The notes beneath the pieces were generated by a model. The model was not told the DNA's origin. It saw nothing but the letters and a program-made list of their open reading frames with translations, and searched no databases. Shown one piece after another: positions 45,907 to 55,096 of a DNA stretch of 64,000 nt. The position numbers and the translations under genes were made by a program. Source of the DNA: Magnetospirillum sp. 15-1 (lineage in GTDB: Bacteria; Pseudomonadota; Alphaproteobacteria; Rhodospirillales; Magnetospirillaceae); contig NZ_FXXN01000028.1 of assembly GCF_900184795.1 (NCBI RefSeq), positions 280,632 through 344,631 of the forward strand, given 5' to 3'. The stretch's first letter is position 1. Every line of letters begins with the position of its first letter.

Positions 45907-46542
45907 CGTTCCGTTCGCCAGGGTCACCCGCCTGGTGGCCAGCCGTTCGACCACCTCGCGGTCGTGGGAGACGATGACCATGGCCTGGGGCAGCCCGGCC
46001 AGGATATCCGTCAGCCGCTCCCGCGTCGCCTCGTCCAGAGCGTTGGTGGGCTCGTCCAGCAGCAGCGCCTCGGGCTCCATGGCCAGCACGGCGGCCAGGG
46101 ACACCAGACGCTTCTGTCCTCCCGACAGTTTGTGGGTGACGCGGTTCTCCAGGGCACCGAGGCCCAGGCGTTCCAGCACGTCGCGGACGATTTCGCGCGC
46201 TTCGGCCTTGCTGCGCCCCAGGTTGAGCGGGCCGAAGGCCACGTCCTCGGCCACCGTCGGGCAGAACAACTGGTCGTCGGCATCCTGGAACAGCAATCCG
46301 GCCTTGGCGCGGACCTCGACGAAATCGGCTTCGGCCCGCCGCTCCCGCCCGAAGGCGTGAACGCTTCCCGCCCGCGGCCGGATCAATCCGACCATGACAT
46401 GCAGCAAGGTGGTCTTGCCGGTGCCGTTGGCGCCCAGCAGCGCCACCCTTTCGCCGGCGTTCAGGGCGAAGTCGACGCCGTCCAGCACCGGGTGGGCGGC
46501 GTCGAAGGCGTGCGACACCTGCTCGAGACGGATCAGGTCCAC
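45898..46542 (-). CDS. cbiO: ECF transporter ATPase (CbiO/NikO)
   Basis: 214 aa from GTG 46542, overlapping the cbiQ stop by 10 bp; the longer frame upstream is noncoding. ABC motifs: [16 protein letters not shown] (Walker A), [11 protein letters not shown] (Q-loop), [16 protein letters not shown] (signature), [11 protein letters not shown] (Walker B) and VSHDREV (H-loop). It powers the Ni/Co uptake complex with CbiM and CbiQ. Last gene of the cluster. Confidence 0.94.
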   Translation of the reverse strand: MDLIRLEQVSHAFDAAHPVLDGVDFALNAGERVALLGANGTGKTTLLHVMVGLIRPRAGSVHAFGRERRAEADFVEVRAKAGLLFQDADDQLFCPTVAEDVAFGPLNLGRSKAEAREIVRDVLERLGLGALENRVTHKLSGGQKRLVSLAAVLAMEPEALLLDEPTNALDEATRERLTDILAGLPQAMVIVSHDREVVERLATRRVTLANGTLA

Positions 46543-47270
46543 GCCACCCCCACGGCGATGACCAGGGCCAGACCGGCGGCCGAGGCGGCGCCGAAGCCCA
46601 GGTCCAGGCGGCCCGGCCCGCTCCGGGACTCGTCGTCCAGCGAGGGGAAGCGGCCGGTGAAGCCCCGGCAGCGCATGGCGGCGTCGATGCGCTCGGCCCG
46701 TTCCAGCGAACGCACCATCAGCATGCCGAACAGATGGCCGATGGAACGCCAGCAATGCAGGCCGGTGGTCGGACGGAAGGCACGGGCCCGCATGGCGAGA
46801 CGCAGGCGGCGGTATTCATCCTCCAATACCGACAGGTAGCGGGTGGTGAACAGGAACAGGTGGACGAAGCGCCCGCTGACTCCCAGGCGGGTCAGGGCGC
46901 GGCCCATGACCGGGGCCTCCATGGAGCCGACCAGGGCGAACAGCGCCACCGCTACCGCATTGGCCTTGATGGCGATGCCGGCCGCCTGACGCAGCCCCTC
47001 TTCCGAGCCGCTCAGCCCCCACAGGCTGAACAGCGGATGGCCGGGCACCGTGAAGGGCAGCATGACCAGCACCAGCAGCATGAAGCCTTCCAGGCCGAGC
47101 AGGCGACGCAGGGTGGCGCCCAGGGGCAGGCGGGCCACCAGGGCGGCGGTCACCGCCAGCAGCAGCCCGACGCCCTGGGCGGCCAGCGATGGCGCCAGCA
47201 CCTCGGCCAGGGCGAACAGCAGGGCGGCGATCAGCCGGGTGCGGGGATCGAGCCGTTCCACCAGACTCAT
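46533..47270 (-). CDS. cbiQ: ECF transporter transmembrane T component (CbiQ/NikQ)
   Basis: 245 aa. Membrane helices and the two coupling-helix motifs (A-x-[13 protein letters not shown] and MRCRGF) define the CbiQ family. It links the S component CbiM to the ATPase CbiO. The start abuts the CbiL-like gene. Confidence 0.93.
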   Translation of the reverse strand: MSLVERLDPRTRLIAALLFALAEVLAPSLAAQGVGLLLAVTAALVARLPLGATLRRLLGLEGFMLLVLVMLPFTVPGHPLFSLWGLSGSEEGLRQAAGIAIKANAVAVALFALVGSMEAPVMGRALTRLGVSGRFVHLFLFTTRYLSVLEDEYRRLRLAMRARAFRPTTGLHCWRSIGHLFGMLMVRSLERAERIDAAMRCRGFTGRFPSLDDESRSGPGRLDLGFGAASAAGLALVIAVGVAWT

Positions 47271-47788
47271 GGCCTCCTCCGTCGCGATTGCAGCCAGGCC
47301 CAGCAGCCGAACAGGCCGAAGATGGTGCCGATGCCGCCCATCAGGTCGTGCAGGCGGATGCGCTCCTCGTAGGCGTCCAATTGCTGGCGCAGGGGGCGGA
47401 TCTGGCGGGCGATGGCCGCTTCCAGGGCGGCCGTGTCGCCGACCGGCGCGGCCGCCGCCTTGCCCTCGGGCAGGGAGGGCGGAAACTCGGCGGCGGGAAT
47501 GGTGAACTGGGCGGCATGGCCGTCCTCGGATTCCACCGCGATGGTGTGGTCCATACGGGCCGCCACGCCTTGGCGGAAGGTGCCGTCGGGGCCGGTGGTG
47601 AAGACGGCGACCGGCGATCCGTCGGCGCCCAGGATGCGGCCGGGCACGCCGGCCGCCTTGTCGCCGCCGGCGAAATAGGCCGAGCCGACGATGTCGGCGC
47701 CTTCGACGGTGGCGAAGACCTTGAGCTTGTGGGCCTGGGCCGGCGCGGTCAGCAGCATCAGGCCGAGGATTGCGGCGAGTCTCCTCAT
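47267..47788 (-). CDS. CbiL/NikL-type accessory component of the Ni/Co ECF transporter
   Basis: 173 aa from ATG 47788 with GGAGG upstream. A signal peptide (MRRLAAILGLMLLTAPAQAH) precedes a periplasmic domain (HKLKVFATVEGADIVGSAYF), then a C-terminal membrane helix (GGIGTIFGLFGCWAWL). In NikKLMQO-type nickel systems this component replaces NikN. ATGA overlap with cbiM on one side and with cbiQ on the other. Placement makes the role likely; homology is moderate. Confidence 0.82.
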   Translation of the reverse strand: MRRLAAILGLMLLTAPAQAHKLKVFATVEGADIVGSAYFAGGDKAAGVPGRILGADGSPVAVFTTGPDGTFRQGVAARMDHTIAVESEDGHAAQFTIPAAEFPPSLPEGKAAAAPVGDTAALEAAIARQIRPLRQQLDAYEERIRLHDLMGGIGTIFGLFGCWAWLQSRRRRP

Positions 47789-48384
47789 GCCAGCGCCTCC
47801 GGCTTGACCCGGGCCAGCAGGCCGATGGCGGCGGAGGCGAACACCGCCTCGACCACCATCACCGGCAGGTGGGTCAGAACCACCAGCCGGGCGGCGGCCT
47901 CGAACTCGCGGCCCGACAGGGCCAGGGACCCGGCCACCATCAACCCGGTCAACAGCACCGCGCCGCCCGAGCACAGGGCGGCGGCCAGGGCGGTGCGGCG
48001 CGGCCGGTCGGGGCGCCACAGCCGGCGGAACAGCAGGCCGGCCAGCACGGCGGGCAGAGCCATGTTGACGGTGTTGACCCCCAGTACCAGCACTCCGCCG
48101 AAGCCGAACAGCACGGCTTGCAGCAGAAGGGCGGCCAGCAGGGCGGGAAAGGCGGCCCAGCCCAGCACGATTCCGGCCATGCCGTTGAGCAGCAGGTGAA
48201 CCGAGGCGGGACCGGCCGGCAGATGGATCAGCGAGGCGACGAACATCACCGCCGACAGCATGGCCACCTTGGGAACGCGCACCGGCTCCAGTTCCCTCAG
48301 GCCGCGCGCCACTCCCGCCGCGGCGAGGATTCCCCCCGCCACCAGCACCGGATTGGACAGCACGCCGTCGGGAATGTGGGCCAT
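47785..48384 (-). CDS. cbiM: ECF transporter substrate-binding component (CbiM/NikM)
   Basis: 199 aa, six or seven helices. The N-terminal MAHIPDGVLS is the conserved metal-binding loop in which the N-terminus and His coordinate Ni2+/Co2+. VRVPKVAMLSAVMFVASLIH and LPAGPASVHLLLNG are family signatures. The neighbours (NikK- and NikL-like) argue for nickel, but cobalt cannot be excluded. Confidence 0.93.
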   Translation of the reverse strand: MAHIPDGVLSNPVLVAGGILAAAGVARGLRELEPVRVPKVAMLSAVMFVASLIHLPAGPASVHLLLNGMAGIVLGWAAFPALLAALLLQAVLFGFGGVLVLGVNTVNMALPAVLAGLLFRRLWRPDRPRRTALAAALCSGGAVLLTGLMVAGSLALSGREFEAAARLVVLTHLPVMVVEAVFASAAIGLLARVKPEALA

Positions 48385-48399
48385 GGGTGGATGGGCTCC

Positions 48400-49170
48400 C
48401 TATCTCATGTCCTGGGCGCGCACCCAGATCAGGCCGCCCAGTTCCACCTTGGCCGGCTTGCCCTCGGGGCTCTTGGCCGGCTTGTCGCCCTCCACCAGGG
48501 CGGCGAAGCCCCACCAGCCGGCGCGCGGCATGGCATAGGCGAACTGGCCCGAGGCATCGGCCTTGATCACCTGGGTCACGAAGGGATCGGAGGGCGGCTT
48601 GACCGAGCCGTCGTTGCGCCACTCCACCTCGATTTCGGCGAAGGGCACCGGCTTGCCGTTACGGCGCACGATGCCCCGGAACAGATTGCCGGTCCACAGG
48701 CCGTAGGGCCGGGCCAGCGGTTCGATCTCCACCGGCAGGCCCACCGGCTTGTCCCAGCCGCCGCCGCTGGCGAAGTCCACCACCACCTTGGTGTAGTGGA
48801 TGATCCATTTGCCCTCGGCCTTTTCCCAATAGGGGGCGGGCTCGACGAAAAAGACGTGGTCGCCGGGCTGGTCGAGACGGAATTCGGCGCTGAACACCGT
48901 CTTGTCGTCCCGCTTGCCGGGCTTGAGGCCGGGCCTGAGGTCGCGGGTCTTGTCGCCGCTCATCACGCCGAAGCGGACCGGCGGCGCCATCTCCATCACC
49001 GGGCCCCGTTCCATGGGATGGGTGAAGGCGAGGTCGAGGCGGATGTCGCGCGGGTCCTGCTCGCCGACGATATCGGCGGAGGGGATCAGTTCCTGGAAAT
49101 GGGCATGAGCCAGGATGGGCGACAATCCCACGGCACAGGCGATCATACCGGCGACCAGACGCATGGACAC
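48400..49170 (-). CDS. DUF4198/NikK-type periplasmic component of the Ni/Co transporter
   Basis: 256 aa from GTG 49170 (GGAGGGG upstream); ATG 49164 is two codons later. A signal peptide (MRLVAGMIACAVGLSPILAH) precedes AHFQELIPSADIV and LDLAFTHPMERGPVM, typical of DUF4198. NikK partners NikL and NikM in some nickel ECF systems. First gene of the DUF4198-cbiM-cbiL-cbiQ-cbiO operon, 15 bp before cbiM. No cobalamin riboswitch was recognised upstream. Confidence 0.82.
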   Translation of the reverse strand: MSMRLVAGMIACAVGLSPILAHAHFQELIPSADIVGEQDPRDIRLDLAFTHPMERGPVMEMAPPVRFGVMSGDKTRDLRPGLKPGKRDDKTVFSAEFRLDQPGDHVFFVEPAPYWEKAEGKWIIHYTKVVVDFASGGGWDKPVGLPVEIEPLARPYGLWTGNLFRGIVRRNGKPVPFAEIEVEWRNDGSVKPPSDPFVTQVIKADASGQFAYAMPRAGWWGFAALVEGDKPAKSPEGKPAKVELGGLIWVRAQDMR

Positions 49171-49388
49171 TTTGTCCCCTCCGACAAAAAGATTATGCGA
49201 CTTCGTTCTATCTCGGCCCGAGCATACCCGGCCCCACGGGGCAGGCCAAGACCTAATTGGGCCGGACTGGCGGAAGGAGGTGGGTCGCCGCAAAGCGACA
49301 CAAAACGGACGGGAGTCCTTGCGCTTTCCGTATCAAATCAGTAAACAGGTACCAAAATACCATAATCAGCCTGGAGAGGCCGTCCCCC

Positions 49389-51053
49389 ATGCCCAATTTC
49401 CTTCGCTTCGGCACCCTGTTCCTGCTGATGCTGGCGCCGGCCCTGCCCGCCCTGGCGGCCGGCGCCGATCTCGGCCAGACCGCCAAGCAGGCCACCAACT
49501 GGCACGCCATCTTCATGTTCGTGGCCTTCGTCATGCTGACCCTGGGCATCACCTGGTGGGCGTCCAAGCGCACCCGCTCGGCCTCCGATTTCTATACGGC
49601 TGGCGGCGGCATCACCGGCTTCCAGAACGGTCTGGCCATCGCCGGCGATTTCATGTCGGCGGCCTCGTTCCTGGGGGTGACCGCCCTGCTCTACGGCACC
49701 GGGCTGGACGGCATGGTCTATGCTGTCGGCGTGGTGGTGGGCTGGCCGCTGATGCTGTTCCTGATCGCCGAGCCGCTGCGCAACCTGGGTAAGTACACCT
49801 TCGCCGACGTGGTGGCCTATCGCCTCGCCAAGGTGCCGGTGCGCACCTACGCGGCGTTCAGTTCGCTTACCGTGGTGGTGTTCTACCTGATCGCCCAGAT
49901 GGTCGGCGCCGGCCAGCTGATCAAGCTGCTGTTCGGCATGGACTACCTTTACGCCCTGTTCCTGGTGGGCGGGCTGATGATGGTCTACGTGGTGTTCGGC
50001 GGCATGGCCGCCACCACCTGGGTGCAGATCATCAAGGCGGTGCTGCTGCTGTCGGGCGCCACCTTCATGGCCTTCGCGGTGATGGCCCGCTTCGGCTTCT
50101 CGCCCGAGGCGCTGTTCGCCAAGGCGGTCCAGGTCAAGGGCTCCAACGCCATCATGTCGCCCGGCCTGCTGTTCAAGGACCCCATCGACACCATCTCGCT
50201 GGCCATGGCGCTGGCCTTCGGCACCGCCGGCCTGCCTCACATCCTGATGCGCTTCTTTACCGTTCCCGATGCCAAGGAAGCTCGCAAGTCGGTGTTCTAT
50301 GCCACCGCCTTCATCGGCTTCTTCTACGTGCTGGCCGTGGTGATCGGCATCGGCGCCATCGCCCTGGTGGCCACCGACCCGGCCTATCTGGCCGACGGCA
50401 AGGCCTTGAAGGGCGGCGGCAACATGGCGGCCGTGTGGCTGGCCCACGCGGTGGGCGGCGACCTGTTCCTCGGCTTCATCTCGGCGGTGGCCTTCGCCAC
50501 CATCCTGGCGGTGGTGGCCGGGTTGACCCTGGCCGGTGCCTCGGCCATCTCCCACGATCTCTACGCCAACGTCTTCGCCCGCGGCCACGCCAAGGAAGAG
50601 ACCGAGCTGCGCATCTCGCGCCTCGCCAGTCTGGGGCTGGGGGTGGTCGCCATCATCTTAGGGCTGCTGTTCGAGAAGCAGAACATTGCCTATCTGGCCG
50701 GCCTGACCCTGGCCATCGCCGCTTCGGCCAACTTCCCGCTGCTGCTGCTGTCCATGCTGTGGTCGGGCCTGACCTCGCGCGGCGCCATCCTGGGTGGCAG
50801 CGTCGGCCTGGTCTCGGCGGTGGTGCTGACCGTGCTGGGACCGGCGGTGTGGAAGGCGGTGCTGGGCTATCCCCAGCCCATCTTCCCGTGGGGCAACCCG
50901 GCCCTGTTCTCGGTGACCGCCGGCTTCGTCGCCACCTGGTTCTTCTCGGTCACCGACGCCAGCGAGCGGGCGGTGCGCGAACGGGCCGAGTTCGACGCCC
51001 AGTTCATCCGCTCGCAGACCGGACTGGGCGCCGAGGGGGCTTCGTCTCACTGA
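49389..51053 (+). CDS. actP: Cation/acetate symporter ActP
   Basis: 554 aa from ATG 49389. An N-terminal signal-like helix is followed by about 13 membrane helices of the sodium:solute symporter family: [40 protein letters not shown], then [17 protein letters not shown] and [20 protein letters not shown] are ActP signatures. It imports acetate and other short monocarboxylates. The usual DUF485 partner gene is not upstream. Confidence 0.95.
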   Translation: MPNFLRFGTLFLLMLAPALPALAAGADLGQTAKQATNWHAIFMFVAFVMLTLGITWWASKRTRSASDFYTAGGGITGFQNGLAIAGDFMSAASFLGVTALLYGTGLDGMVYAVGVVVGWPLMLFLIAEPLRNLGKYTFADVVAYRLAKVPVRTYAAFSSLTVVVFYLIAQMVGAGQLIKLLFGMDYLYALFLVGGLMMVYVVFGGMAATTWVQIIKAVLLLSGATFMAFAVMARFGFSPEALFAKAVQVKGSNAIMSPGLLFKDPIDTISLAMALAFGTAGLPHILMRFFTVPDAKEARKSVFYATAFIGFFYVLAVVIGIGAIALVATDPAYLADGKALKGGGNMAAVWLAHAVGGDLFLGFISAVAFATILAVVAGLTLAGASAISHDLYANVFARGHAKEETELRISRLASLGLGVVAIILGLLFEKQNIAYLAGLTLAIAASANFPLLLLSMLWSGLTSRGAILGGSVGLVSAVVLTVLGPAVWKAVLGYPQPIFPWGNPALFSVTAGFVATWFFSVTDASERAVRERAEFDAQFIRSQTGLGAEGASSH

Positions 51054-51976
51054 GGCGGCGGCTTCCTCTCCGTCCGCAGCAGGTAAAGGCCGGACGCCAT
51101 GACCACCATGGCTCCGGCCAGCGTGCTTGACCCGGGCATCTCCGAAAAGAGCAGCCAGCCCAGGCTCGACGATGCCACGATGTGGAAATAGTCGAAGGGC
51201 GCCACCACCGAGGCCGGGGCGAGACGCACCGCCTGGCTGATCAGCAATTGGGCGGTGCCTCCCAGAATGCCGGCGGCGGCGAACAGCCCCCAGGCGCTCG
51301 GGTCGGGGACCCGCCATACCAGGGGCAGCGCCGCCCCGGTCAGGACCATGGTCAGGATCGAGAACCAAAATACCGTGGTCACCGCCGCCTCGGTGCGCCC
51401 CATGTCGCGCATCAGCACCATGGCCAGGGCGTAGAGGACGGTGCCGGCCACGGCGAAGGCCGCCCCGGCTCCCAGCAGGTCGCCGGTCCAGGCATCCGGC
51501 CCGGCCACCACGAGAATGCCGCCGAACCCGGCCGCCACCGCCAGCCAGCGGTCGCGGCCGACTCGTTCCTTCAGCAGCGGCACCGACAGGGCGGTGACCA
51601 GCAGCGGCGCCGCGAAGCCGATGGCGGTGACCTGAACCAGCGGCAGGCGATGGATGGCCAGGAAGAAGCAGCCGACCGCCAACAGGGCGATGGCCGAGCG
51701 CGCCACATGCGCCCAGGGCCGCGCCGTCGCCACCACCCGCATGCCGTTCTGCCACAGCAGCGGCGCCAGCGGGATCAATCCGAAGCCCGCCCGGAAGAAC
51801 AGCACCTGGATCACCGAATAATCCGCCGCCATCAGCAGTTTTGCCAGCGCATCCATGCCGGCGAACAGCGAGGTGGCGGCCAGCATGGCGGCAATGCCTC
51901 CCAAGTGGCTAGGCCGAGTGTTAAAAGCCGATGACAACAGTATGGTGTCCCTTGATTCGCAGGGGGTGCGGCCCAT
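51047..51976 (-). CDS. EamA/DMT family permease
   Basis: 309 aa from ATG 51976, with ten helices in two EamA repeats: [39 protein letters not shown] and a second copy with [20 protein letters not shown]. Family members export amino acids or other metabolites; substrate is unknown. The start is uncertain because no clear Shine-Dalgarno site exists. Convergent 7-bp overlap with actP. Confidence 0.85.
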   Translation of the reverse strand: MGRTPCESRDTILLSSAFNTRPSHLGGIAAMLAATSLFAGMDALAKLLMAADYSVIQVLFFRAGFGLIPLAPLLWQNGMRVVATARPWAHVARSAIALLAVGCFFLAIHRLPLVQVTAIGFAAPLLVTALSVPLLKERVGRDRWLAVAAGFGGILVVAGPDAWTGDLLGAGAAFAVAGTVLYALAMVLMRDMGRTEAAVTTVFWFSILTMVLTGAALPLVWRVPDPSAWGLFAAAGILGGTAQLLISQAVRLAPASVVAPFDYFHIVASSSLGWLLFSEMPGSSTLAGAMVVMASGLYLLRTERKPPPQ

Positions 51977-52084
51977 ATGCAAACGCGTAAAAGATGGCTT
52001 GTCGCAGACAGTTACCGCGCTGCACAATACTTGATGCGGTGCGATGTTACGTAAAATTACAAAACAAATGATACTAATGCGACT

Positions 52085-52114
52085 CTGTCAATTTGTGAGC
52101 GGCTCATGTATAGT
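52085..52114 (+). promoter_or_regulatory. Putative promoter of the 79-aa protein gene
   Basis: TATAGT at 52109-52114 is a good -10 hexamer with an 18-bp gap to ctgtca (52085-52090). The surrounding 100 bp is A/T-rich. The resulting leader would be about 30 nt, ending in GGGGG before ATG 52151. Confidence 0.5.
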
Positions 52115-52150
52115 CCGCCTTGAGATCACAACCGGATAAAGGGGGCTGCC

Positions 52151-52390
52151 ATGCTGTCAAGCGCGTACAGATCCACCCCGCAACCGGCCGGAATCCGTGC
52201 CGCACGCCGCTTGGGCGTCGCCACCGGTGGCCGGTCCTCTCGATCCTTCGCCTATATCGGCGGCGGCGTCGAGCCGACCCTGGACGAGGTCATGGCCGAC
52301 CCCATCGTACACCGCCTGATGGCCCGCGACGGCGTGGCGCTGGATTCCCTGAACTCACTGATCGCCGAGGTGCGCGGCCGCCTGCTTTAG
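52151..52390 (+). CDS. Small conserved protein of unknown function
   Basis: 79 aa, strong GGGGG ribosome site. The basic N-terminal half (AARRLGVATGGRSSRSFAYI) precedes an acidic C-terminal helix (PTLDEVMADPIVHRLMARDG). Likely soluble. It has its own promoter-like sequence and a classic terminator, so it is an independent short transcription unit. Function is not known. Confidence 0.75.
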   Translation: MLSSAYRSTPQPAGIRAARRLGVATGGRSSRSFAYIGGGVEPTLDEVMADPIVHRLMARDGVALDSLNSLIAEVRGRLL

Positions 52391-52417
52391 GGGGCTCGGT
52401 TTCCCGGTGACGTGACA

Positions 52418-52439
52418 AGCCCCCGCCAGGGGGCTTTTT
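52418..52439 (+). terminator. Rho-independent terminator after the 79-aa protein
   Basis: Stem agccccc (52418-52424) and gggggct (52429-52435), 4-nt loop gcca, then TTTTT to 52439. Textbook structure, 27 bp past the stop. Confidence 0.92.
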
Positions 52440-52451
52440 GCTGTGGGAGGC

Positions 52452-53003
52452 TCAGCGCTTGGAGGAGGGAGGGGCCAGCGGTTCGGCGCGGACACCGCCC
52501 GACGGCGCCGGCCGCGGCGCGGGGGAGGGATCATAGCCGCCGCCATAAGATGACCCCGAGCCGCCGCCGTCCGATTGCTTGGGCGCCACGGTGACCGAAA
52601 CCACCGAGCCATAGACGGTGCGCCGCTCGATCTGCACGGTGGCGGCGCGGTCGCCGCGCACATAGGTCAGCACGCTGGTTTCGGCGGTGACGCTCATCAT
52701 GGGCTGCCAGCCGAAATTGGGCATCTGCTGCTGGTAGAAGGCGGTGACCTCGTTGGCGGAGTTGAACAGGGTCATCACCACCCGGCCGGTCCAGCGGTCG
52801 CGGTCCGACAGGATCAGCGAGCGGTCGTTGTCCATGGTGGCGCCCGACGGAATGGGGATATCGGTGACCAGTTGGAAATTGGACGGCTGATCACCGCTGG
52901 CGCTGGCCGCCGACGAGGGCGGCAACTGGGTGCCGCGTGAACAGGCCGCCACGCCGAGGGCGGCGGCGAGGCATAGGGCGATGCGAAGGGATGGGCCGAT
53001 CAT
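52452..53003 (-). CDS. Putative lipoprotein
   Basis: 183 aa from ATG 53003; a longer frame runs upstream without evidence of coding. The signal ends in the lipobox LGVAAC (Cys 21). The mature part contains DRDRWTGRVVMTLFNSANEV and AFYQQQMPNFGWQPMMSVTA, a pattern seen in alphaproteobacterial proteins that measure or bind short-range interactions, and a Gly/Ser/Pro-rich tail. Role unknown; outer or inner membrane attachment is expected. Confidence 0.78.
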   Translation of the reverse strand: MIGPSLRIALCLAAALGVAACSRGTQLPPSSAASASGDQPSNFQLVTDIPIPSGATMDNDRSLILSDRDRWTGRVVMTLFNSANEVTAFYQQQMPNFGWQPMMSVTAETSVLTYVRGDRAATVQIERRTVYGSVVSVTVAPKQSDGGGSGSSYGGGYDPSPAPRPAPSGGVRAEPLAPPSSKR

Positions 53004-53441
53004 GGCCTTGAAAATACGGTGAAGACCGGCCGTGAACAAGGCAATGTTTGCGTTTTGTCGCATTGCCCCAAGATGTGGGTGTCCAGTTTGAGTTTCCGGG
53101 TGCCGGGGGATAGGCTGTTTCACCACCAAGACACCAAGGGCACCAAGAGAGCGGAGCACGCGACAAGACAGTATCTTTATCGTCTTGGCCGGACTTGTTC
53201 CGGCCATCCACGCGGTTCCGCCTGAATATCGGGTCAGACCATGAGGCTGGCGACTGGGCGTGGCTGCCCGGAGCACGTCCGGGCACGACGAGATAAAGGA
53301 AAGTCCCCTTGGTGCCCTTGGTGGTTTGTCCGCCTTTTCCGTATCCCCATATGGGGGGAATACAGTCAAACCCAGGGGGAGCAAGGTCGCCGAGGACAGT
53401 GTGCCGAGTTAAGCCGGACACCAGTGCGCCCGCGCTCGGAA
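53004..53441. other. 438-bp gap without ORF, dominated by the nested palindrome
   Basis: No gene is supported here. It holds the CACCAAG-type inverted repeat and two internal hairpins (53121-53325) and otherwise unstructured sequence. From 53326 to 53441 I see no feature other than a short low-GC stretch around 53336-53360. Confidence 0.6.
53121..53325. repeat. Nested palindromic element with CACCAAG ends and no ORF
   Basis: Outer arms: caccaagggcaccaag (53132-53147) pairs perfectly with 53308-53323; the left end adds another CACCAAG unit at 53124-53130. Inside, ctttatcgtc (53175-53184) is mirrored by gacgagataaag (about 53287-53298), and two 8-bp hairpins sit at 53186-53206 (tggccgga/tccggcca) and 53265-53285 (tgcccgga/tccgggca). 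The two hairpins differ by one compensatory base pair. It looks like a non-autonomous repeat unit. Confidence 0.75.
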
Positions 53442-53978
53442 TTAGCCCAACGGATAATGCTCCAGGGCATCGTATTGTGAGCCCTGGCGCCCCAGGATGC
53501 TGCGGAACAGGGTGAAGCGTTCGACCGCCACGTGCTCCTCGCGGAAATGACCGGTGGCGTCGATGAAGTCCTGGATGCGCCCCGGCGGCGTATCCTTGAG
53601 TCGGGCCAGGGTGACGTGGGGATTGAACTTGCGCGGCTCGGGGCTGGTCCCGGCCTGGGTCACGGCGCCGTCGATGCGCGCCGCCAGCCGCGACAGCGCC
53701 TCGGAGCGCTCCACCCCCAGCCAGAGGGTATGGGCCCTGCGCCGGTCGCCGAACAGGCCCAGCCCGGTCAGCGTCAGGGCGAAAGGCGGTTCGACCAGGG
53801 CGGCCAGGCCGTGGTGGATCTCCTCGGCCAGATCCTCGTCCACCTCGCCGATGAAACGCAGGGTCAGATGCAGGTTGGCGGGGTCGATCCAGCGGGCGCC
53901 GGGCAGGCCCTGCTGCAGCGTGGCGATGCGCGCCGTCAGGTCCTGGTCGAAACCGATGCCGACGAACAGCCGGATCAC
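53442..53978 (-). CDS. thpR: RNA 2',3'-cyclic phosphodiesterase
   Basis: 178 aa from GTG 53978 (GTGA overlap with the FIST gene). The two HxTx motifs of the 2H superfamily are present: NLHLTLRFIGEV and NPHVTLARLKD, plus FRSILGRQGSQYD near the end. It hydrolyses or ligates 2',3'-cyclic phosphates on RNA; physiological role is unclear. Third gene of tesA-FIST-thpR. Confidence 0.92.
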   Translation of the reverse strand: MIRLFVGIGFDQDLTARIATLQQGLPGARWIDPANLHLTLRFIGEVDEDLAEEIHHGLAALVEPPFALTLTGLGLFGDRRRAHTLWLGVERSEALSRLAARIDGAVTQAGTSPEPRKFNPHVTLARLKDTPPGRIQDFIDATGHFREEHVAVERFTLFRSILGRQGSQYDALEHYPLG

Positions 53979-55096
53979 GGTTTGGCACCCGGAAGCAGGG
54001 TCAGCACGCCGGTGAAGCCGTAGAGGCGGTCGTGGCTGATCTCGCCGTTGGCGAAGAAGCCGATCAGCGGAAAATCGCCCAACACCTCGTGCAGTAAATC
54101 CGGCTCGGCGTCCGGATGGCCGAACATATGCTCGCCGCGACCGGTGCACGACACATAGAGCCCGGCCCGGATGGGACGGCCGTCCAGCCGTTCCTTCAGT
54201 CCGGTCAGCATGCGGCGCAGATCGGTGCGGGCCGCGTTGGCGTCGCGGCGCACGAACATCAGCTTGCCGCCCTCCTCCACATGCTCGCCGATGGCGATCC
54301 AGCCCTGGTTGGGATCGATGCCGATCAGGGTGCGGACCTGATAGTCGGGGCCGTCGTCGCCTTCCACCGGCAGGCCCACATGGATGTAGCCGGCGATGCG
54401 GCGCAGGTCGCGGGCCAGCAATTCGCCCACCTCCTCCTTCAGCACGTCCAGCGCCGGGCGGCCGTCGATGGCCATCACCACGCCCTGCCAGGATTCGGTG
54501 ACGGTGTGGATGTCGCCGAGCGGCGCGCAGCCCTGGGTCATACCGGTCAGCACCTCGATGCCCGAGCCGAGCAGCACCCCGGCCAGCCCGCCGTCGGTGG
54601 CGATGCCGGCCAGTTGCGCCGCCGGACCCGCCGCCGACATCAGCCCGCCGGCCAGGAAACCCGCCTCGGCGGCCAGATCGACGATGGCCTGTGGCACCTC
54701 GGGGTCGCGGGGGTCGCCGTGCACCAGCCCGACGCAGGGAAAATGCCGCTTGGTCCAGCCCCCGGCGTCGCCGATGAAGACGCGGAACTGGTCGGGGGGC
54801 AGGCTGCCGACCATGGCGGCCACGGCGCCGTCGTCGCGGATTTCCCCTTCGTCGACGCACAGGCCGGGGGCGACACCGCCCACCCAATGCTCGATGCGGG
54901 TGGTCTCGCGCAGGAAGGTCAGCAGCGAGGAAAGATTGGGGGCAAAGGCCTCGGTGGCGTAGAGGAAGCCGAAATTGGCGCCGGACGGCAGCGGATTGAG
55001 GCGGTCGAGGCAGGCCTTGGCGGCGGTTCCCCAATGCTCGCCCTTGCCGTGGGCGACGCGGAACGGGGGAAGGGCGGACGCAGGGTCGGCGGTCAT
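53975..55096 (-). CDS. FIST domain-containing protein
   Basis: 373 aa. The N-terminal FIST (about 30-225: FLYATEAFAPNLSSLLTFLR, GGVAPGLCVDEGEI) and C-terminal FIST_C (about 225-370: RTLIGIDPNQGWIAIGEHVE, GEHMFGHPDAEPDLLHEVLG, FPLIGFFANGEIS) are both complete. FIST modules are predicted small-ligand sensors, often near signalling genes. Overlaps tesA (ATGA) and thpR (GTGA), so it is in a three-gene unit. Ligand unknown. Confidence 0.88.
   Translation of the reverse strand: MTADPASALPPFRVAHGKGEHWGTAAKACLDRLNPLPSGANFGFLYATEAFAPNLSSLLTFLRETTRIEHWVGGVAPGLCVDEGEIRDDGAVAAMVGSLPPDQFRVFIGDAGGWTKRHFPCVGLVHGDPRDPEVPQAIVDLAAEAGFLAGGLMSAAGPAAQLAGIATDGGLAGVLLGSGIEVLTGMTQGCAPLGDIHTVTESWQGVVMAIDGRPALDVLKEEVGELLARDLRRIAGYIHVGLPVEGDDGPDYQVRTLIGIDPNQGWIAIGEHVEEGGKLMFVRRDANAARTDLRRMLTGLKERLDGRPIRAGLYVSCTGRGEHMFGHPDAEPDLLHEVLGDFPLIGFFANGEISHDRLYGFTGVLTLLPGAKP

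Noticed and set aside
49171-49388. Cobalamin riboswitch before the Ni/Co transporter operon
   Set aside because: No B12-box-like core was found in the leader; a metal-repressor site could not be identified either.
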